Source: Flavobacteriales bacterium (GTDB lineage: Bacteria > Bacteroidota > Bacteroidia > Flavobacteriales_D > Sanyastnellaceae). From it: 64,000 nucleotides of DNA. Below, one piece after another: positions 61,190 through 64,000 of the stretch (position 1 is its first letter; every line of letters begins with the position of its first letter). The translations under genes were made by a program, and so were the position numbers. The notes under the pieces are model-generated. The model was not told the DNA's origin, ran no database searches, and saw only the letters and a list, made by a program, of their open reading frames with translations. The stretch lies in the NCBI GenBank assembly GCA_027491075.1, contig JAIXWX010000010.1:91324-155323 (forward strand), read 5' to 3'.

Positions 61190-61759
61190 ATGAGAATATT
61201 CTTATCCTTTATTTTGCTTACCGCATCCATATTGGTGGCATGCAGAAAAGAAGAACTGCGCACGCTTCCGTCCGATTATAAAGCATACACTAGCGATTGT
61301 ACTAATGGACTTCAAGATGGCGATGAAACTGGCATCGATTGCGGAGGCTCTTGTACTCCTTGCGTCACCGTAGATCTAGATTGCGGAATTGAAGAGGGCC
61401 AATTTCGTTTCGGAGACGTTGAACTTTCTCTGGGGAACTCTAATATTTTGAACAATGGTTTCACTGTTTCAAGTTCATTAGGACAATTTATATTTCAATT
61501 TCAAGGTCTTCCCTTTACGACGGGTATTTTTCAATGCACCGATTACAATAGCAATTACTCAGGAAATAAATGTGGGATTCTTTTCAACGTATTGGATGAA
61601 AATTCAGAATTTACGGAGTATAAAAGCTTCGCAAGTGGTGACAATATTCAAGTGACGGTTGATGCTACAGGGTATACAATTAAATTCTGCGATGTTCAAC
61701 TAAAACAAATCATTGGCGACATTCAAAATCTTGACTTCTTCATTACTATCCCCTTCTAA
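61190..61759 (+). CDS. Predicted lipoprotein with CxNGxQDGDETGIDCGG motif
   Basis: The product has 189 residues from the ATG at 61190. MRIFLSFILLTASILVAC is a lipoprotein signal with lipobox LVAC. It is followed at about residue 37 by CTNGLQDGDETGIDCGGSCT, a Cys-rich motif repeated in many surface proteins of Bacteroidota and probably Ca-binding or disulphide-linked. The rest is beta-rich with three more Cys pairs (FQCTDYNSN; NKCGILFNV). A longer reading from 61142 lacks a signal peptide and is rejected. Function unknown. The next gene starts 1 nt after its stop. Confidence 0.8.
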   Translation: MRIFLSFILLTASILVACRKEELRTLPSDYKAYTSDCTNGLQDGDETGIDCGGSCTPCVTVDLDCGIEEGQFRFGDVELSLGNSNILNNGFTVSSSLGQFIFQFQGLPFTTGIFQCTDYNSNYSGNKCGILFNVLDENSEFTEYKSFASGDNIQVTVDATGYTIKFCDVQLKQIIGDIQNLDFFITIPF

Positions 61760-61760
61760 G

Positions 61761-62717
61761 ATGAGAAAACTAATTGTATTCTTTGGCTTTTATTTACTGG
61801 GCATGTGTAGCATGTCCCAAGTGAAAGTATCCACCACAAGTGATTCCGTGGGTGTTGATTTTGTTTTAGCCAAAATCCCACTTGCCACGATCCAACCAGG
61901 ACTCAACAATACTTCACTCTATTCACTACAAGGCGGAGTGGAACTTTTTTTTAAGAATAAGTATGCCCTATCTGTTCAACTGAGCTATTCCCTACTCGAT
62001 CGTTTTTTCCCTGAAAGCAATGATGGAAATGAGTTCTTATCATCCAACACCGTTACCTCTGTAAATAAGAGCACTCCTGCGAATTTTGCAGAAGTACGAG
62101 GCACCTATTTTTTCAAAGACCAAACGATTAAACAGCCATTAAGAGTGAAGCTCGGTAACCGAGGAGAGGAGGTGAATCTATACACGGAAGTAGAGGGAAG
62201 TACGAGAAGCATGCAAGGGATAAGGATCGGAGTCCGTCATGGCATAAGCTGGTATCACATGAATTCTGGAGGATTTGAAACTGCAGAAATAGAGCGGAAG
62301 ATAAACTCTGAAGATCAAAGTACAATGATGCGATACACCCAGTTTCGATTGGGTTATGAAATGACTACCATTACGAATTTGCAAATTCAAGCAGAAGGTT
62401 TTGGAAAAAGGAATGCCTCAAAAATGCGCAGCTATTACGCGGATATACTTATTCAACCATTGATGGATTTTGACAACATCTATTACTACAGTGTAGACGC
62501 CAATAGCGATGAGATTTTGTATAGTCTTCATGCAGTAGAAGGCAACAATCAGGAAATTCCAGTAGGGATTGAAATTGGCAGCAGAACTATTCCCCTTGCA
62601 GGGAAGATCGGATACCACTATGCCATTGGCTACGCTCCTGGACTTGCAGGCAACGTACGTCTATATGCTGAAGGAGGTTTTAATTTCTATCTTGGAAAAA
62701 TAAAAAAGAACTACTAG
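61761..62717 (+). CDS. Predicted outer-membrane protein of unknown family
   Basis: The 318-residue protein starts MRKLIVFFGFYLLGMCSMSQ (signal peptide) and continues with amphipathic beta strands and turns, such as YSLQGGVELFFKNKYALSVQ and YTQFRLGYEMTTITNLQIQA, ending with LYAEGGFNFYLGKIKKN. That suggests an outer-membrane barrel. It lies 1 nt after the lipoprotein gene, so the two form a unit and may interact. It ends 5 bp from the convergent lysA stop. No family is recognised. Confidence 0.75.
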   Translation: MRKLIVFFGFYLLGMCSMSQVKVSTTSDSVGVDFVLAKIPLATIQPGLNNTSLYSLQGGVELFFKNKYALSVQLSYSLLDRFFPESNDGNEFLSSNTVTSVNKSTPANFAEVRGTYFFKDQTIKQPLRVKLGNRGEEVNLYTEVEGSTRSMQGIRIGVRHGISWYHMNSGGFETAEIERKINSEDQSTMMRYTQFRLGYEMTTITNLQIQAEGFGKRNASKMRSYYADILIQPLMDFDNIYYYSVDANSDEILYSLHAVEGNNQEIPVGIEIGSRTIPLAGKIGYHYAIGYAPGLAGNVRLYAEGGFNFYLGKIKKNY

Positions 62718-62722
62718 ATCAA

Positions 62723-63937
62723 TTAATGGATTATTTCTATTTCTGTTCTAACCAGATCTTCGAAATTTTCCTCGCGACGAATAAGTTTTGCTTCACCATC
62801 AAGAAGTAATACTTCTGCAGGTCTGAATCGTGCATTGTAGTTGCTGCTCATGGTGATTCCATACGCCCCTGCATTTTTAAAGCACAGTACATCACCTTCA
62901 TGAACCTCACTTATTTTACGATCCCATCCAAATGTATCGGTCTCACAGATATAGCCTACCACCGTGTATATTCTCTGCTTTCCAGCAGGACTAGAAAGAT
63001 TGATAATTTCGTGGTAAGAGTCATAGAGCATGGGGCGGATCAAGTGATTCAAACCAGAATTAACCCCCACAAACACAGTTGCGGTTGTTTGCTTTATCAC
63101 ATTTGCTTTTACTAAAAAATATCCCGCTTCACTCACAATGTACTTACCGGGTTCAAACCATAGTTCCAATTCTCGTCCGTACTCTTTACAGAATTCTTTA
63201 AATCTAGAAGTTAGCGATTGTCCAAGTTCCGCAATATCCGTGGTGACGTCCTCAGCCTTGTATGCCACCTTGAATCCACTCCCGAAATCGATGTATTGAA
63301 GGTCAGGAAAATCTTTGGCTGCTTCAAATAGAATTTCCGCTCCTTGCAGAAAAACACCCGCATCCAAAATATCGCTTCCAGTGTGCATATGCAATCCACA
63401 AACTTTGATATTATACGTTTGAATTACCCTTAGCAAATGCCTAATTTGATACACGCTGATCCCAAACTTCGAGTCAATATGCCCTGTTGATATTTTCGTA
63501 TTCCCACCGGCTAAGATGTGCGGATTCAGACGAATAAAACAAGGCACCCTATCACCATATTCAGCACCGAAATGTTCCAAGATAGCGATGTTATCAATGT
63601 TGATGTGTACGCCCATTTTTACAGCTTCCTGTATTTCTTCAAAGCCTACACAATTAGGAGTAAAAATGATATCTTGAGGTTGAAATCCCGCTCTTAAACC
63701 AAGAAGTACTTCATTGATAGAAACAGTATCCAAACCAGAACCTTCGTTTCTCAATAACTTGAGAATATTAGAATTATTCAATGCCTTACAGGCGTACATT
63801 AAACGCACATTTACATCCGAAAATGCAGATCTAAGATGGTGATAATTGGAAACAATTTTCTCGCTGTCATAGACGTAGACCGGAGTTCCGAAATGCGCTG
63901 CTACTTTTTGTAGTTGTGCTGTAATGGTGTTGTTCAC
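62723..63937 (-). CDS. lysA: Diaminopimelate decarboxylase
   Basis: LysA (404 residues) decarboxylates meso-diaminopimelate to L-lysine. This fold-type III PLP enzyme has its Schiff-base Lys51 in MYACKALNN, the phosphate-binding His/Gly stretch in CGLHMHTGSDI, FGSGFKVAY, WFEPGKYIVSEAGYFLVKAN and the C-terminal active-site part VGYICETDTFGWDRKI. The first 20 residues match flavobacterial LysA. It stands alone. Confidence 0.96.
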   Translation of the reverse strand: MNNTITAQLQKVAAHFGTPVYVYDSEKIVSNYHHLRSAFSDVNVRLMYACKALNNSNILKLLRNEGSGLDTVSINEVLLGLRAGFQPQDIIFTPNCVGFEEIQEAVKMGVHINIDNIAILEHFGAEYGDRVPCFIRLNPHILAGGNTKISTGHIDSKFGISVYQIRHLLRVIQTYNIKVCGLHMHTGSDILDAGVFLQGAEILFEAAKDFPDLQYIDFGSGFKVAYKAEDVTTDIAELGQSLTSRFKEFCKEYGRELELWFEPGKYIVSEAGYFLVKANVIKQTTATVFVGVNSGLNHLIRPMLYDSYHEIINLSSPAGKQRIYTVVGYICETDTFGWDRKISEVHEGDVLCFKNAGAYGITMSSNYNARFRPAEVLLLDGEAKLIRREENFEDLVRTEIEIIH

Positions 63938-63959
63938 GTGAAGTAAAGTGTTGAAGGTT

Positions 63960-63967
63960 CAAAGTTA
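63960..63967 (-). promoter_or_regulatory. -7 element of lysA
   Basis: TAACTTTG on the minus strand is an exact -7 match 22 nt before the lysA ATG; no convincing -33 TTG is seen. Confidence 0.5.
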
Positions 63968-64000
63968 CGACCAGAAAGGTAATTATTACTTTCCGATACA

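Overview
The window comes from a Bacteroidota chromosome, most likely a Flavobacteriales-type organism. The evidence is the gene order rpsL-rpsG-fusA-S10-spc-alpha-carA-eno, zinc-free forms of L36 and S14, a fused ccoNO, a type IX secretion sorting domain, several Bacteroidota-only families (DUF6428, DUF2911), and promoters matching the Bacteroidota consensus TTG-N19-TANNTTTG rather than the sigma70 form.

Layout. 1-1130: an accessory patch with the 3' end of an unknown gene, a mobile mystery protein A regulator and a broken partner B gene. 1150-4818: eno, carA, a DUF1761 membrane protein and, between the last two, a 717-bp unit made of an S23/four-helix-bundle gene enclosed by two inverted arrays of a degenerate heptamer. 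4910-22709: one unbroken minus-strand run from rpsL to rplQ (ribosomal proteins, fusA, secY, map, infA, rpoA) with a consensus promoter upstream of rpsL and a terminator after rplQ. 22710-26704: an AT-rich gap, a sugar aminotransferase, an outer-membrane protein, waaA (Kdo transferase), tRNA-Gly and tRNA-Leu. 26796-29246: an arsenic cluster (arsR, DUF6428, aquaglyceroporin-like channel, LMW-PTP/ArsC) plus DUF2892. 29360-33713: a GAF histidine kinase, a HK/RR pair, fabD and a small coiled-coil protein. 33914-46200: the cbb3 oxidase locus (usp, a duplicated-module protein, ccoI, ccoS, ccoNO, ccoQ, ccoP, ccoG, ccoH, a DsbD_2/SafE-like protein), followed tail-to-tail by a receiver-Crp fusion regulator and its PAS histidine kinase. 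46404-49746: feoA, feoB, a feoB-associated Cys-rich peptide, an AlbA_2 protein and a membrane protein. 49847-64000: secreted and cell-envelope genes (a vanadium-phosphatase-like T9SS protein, DUF2911, a sodium:solute symporter with an exported PIG-L deacetylase, a glycosyltransferase, a lipoprotein) and lysA.

The two most distinctive features are the inverted heptamer arrays around the S23-like gene and the candidate oxygen-response circuit at the cbb3 locus. In the latter, a PAS kinase with a histidine at the FixL heme-ligand position is coupled to a receiver-Crp regulator, and two FNR-type palindromes stand in front of usp-ccoI and ccoS-NOQP at activator-like distances from -7 elements that lack a -33 element. 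The regulatory links are inferred from sequence only.
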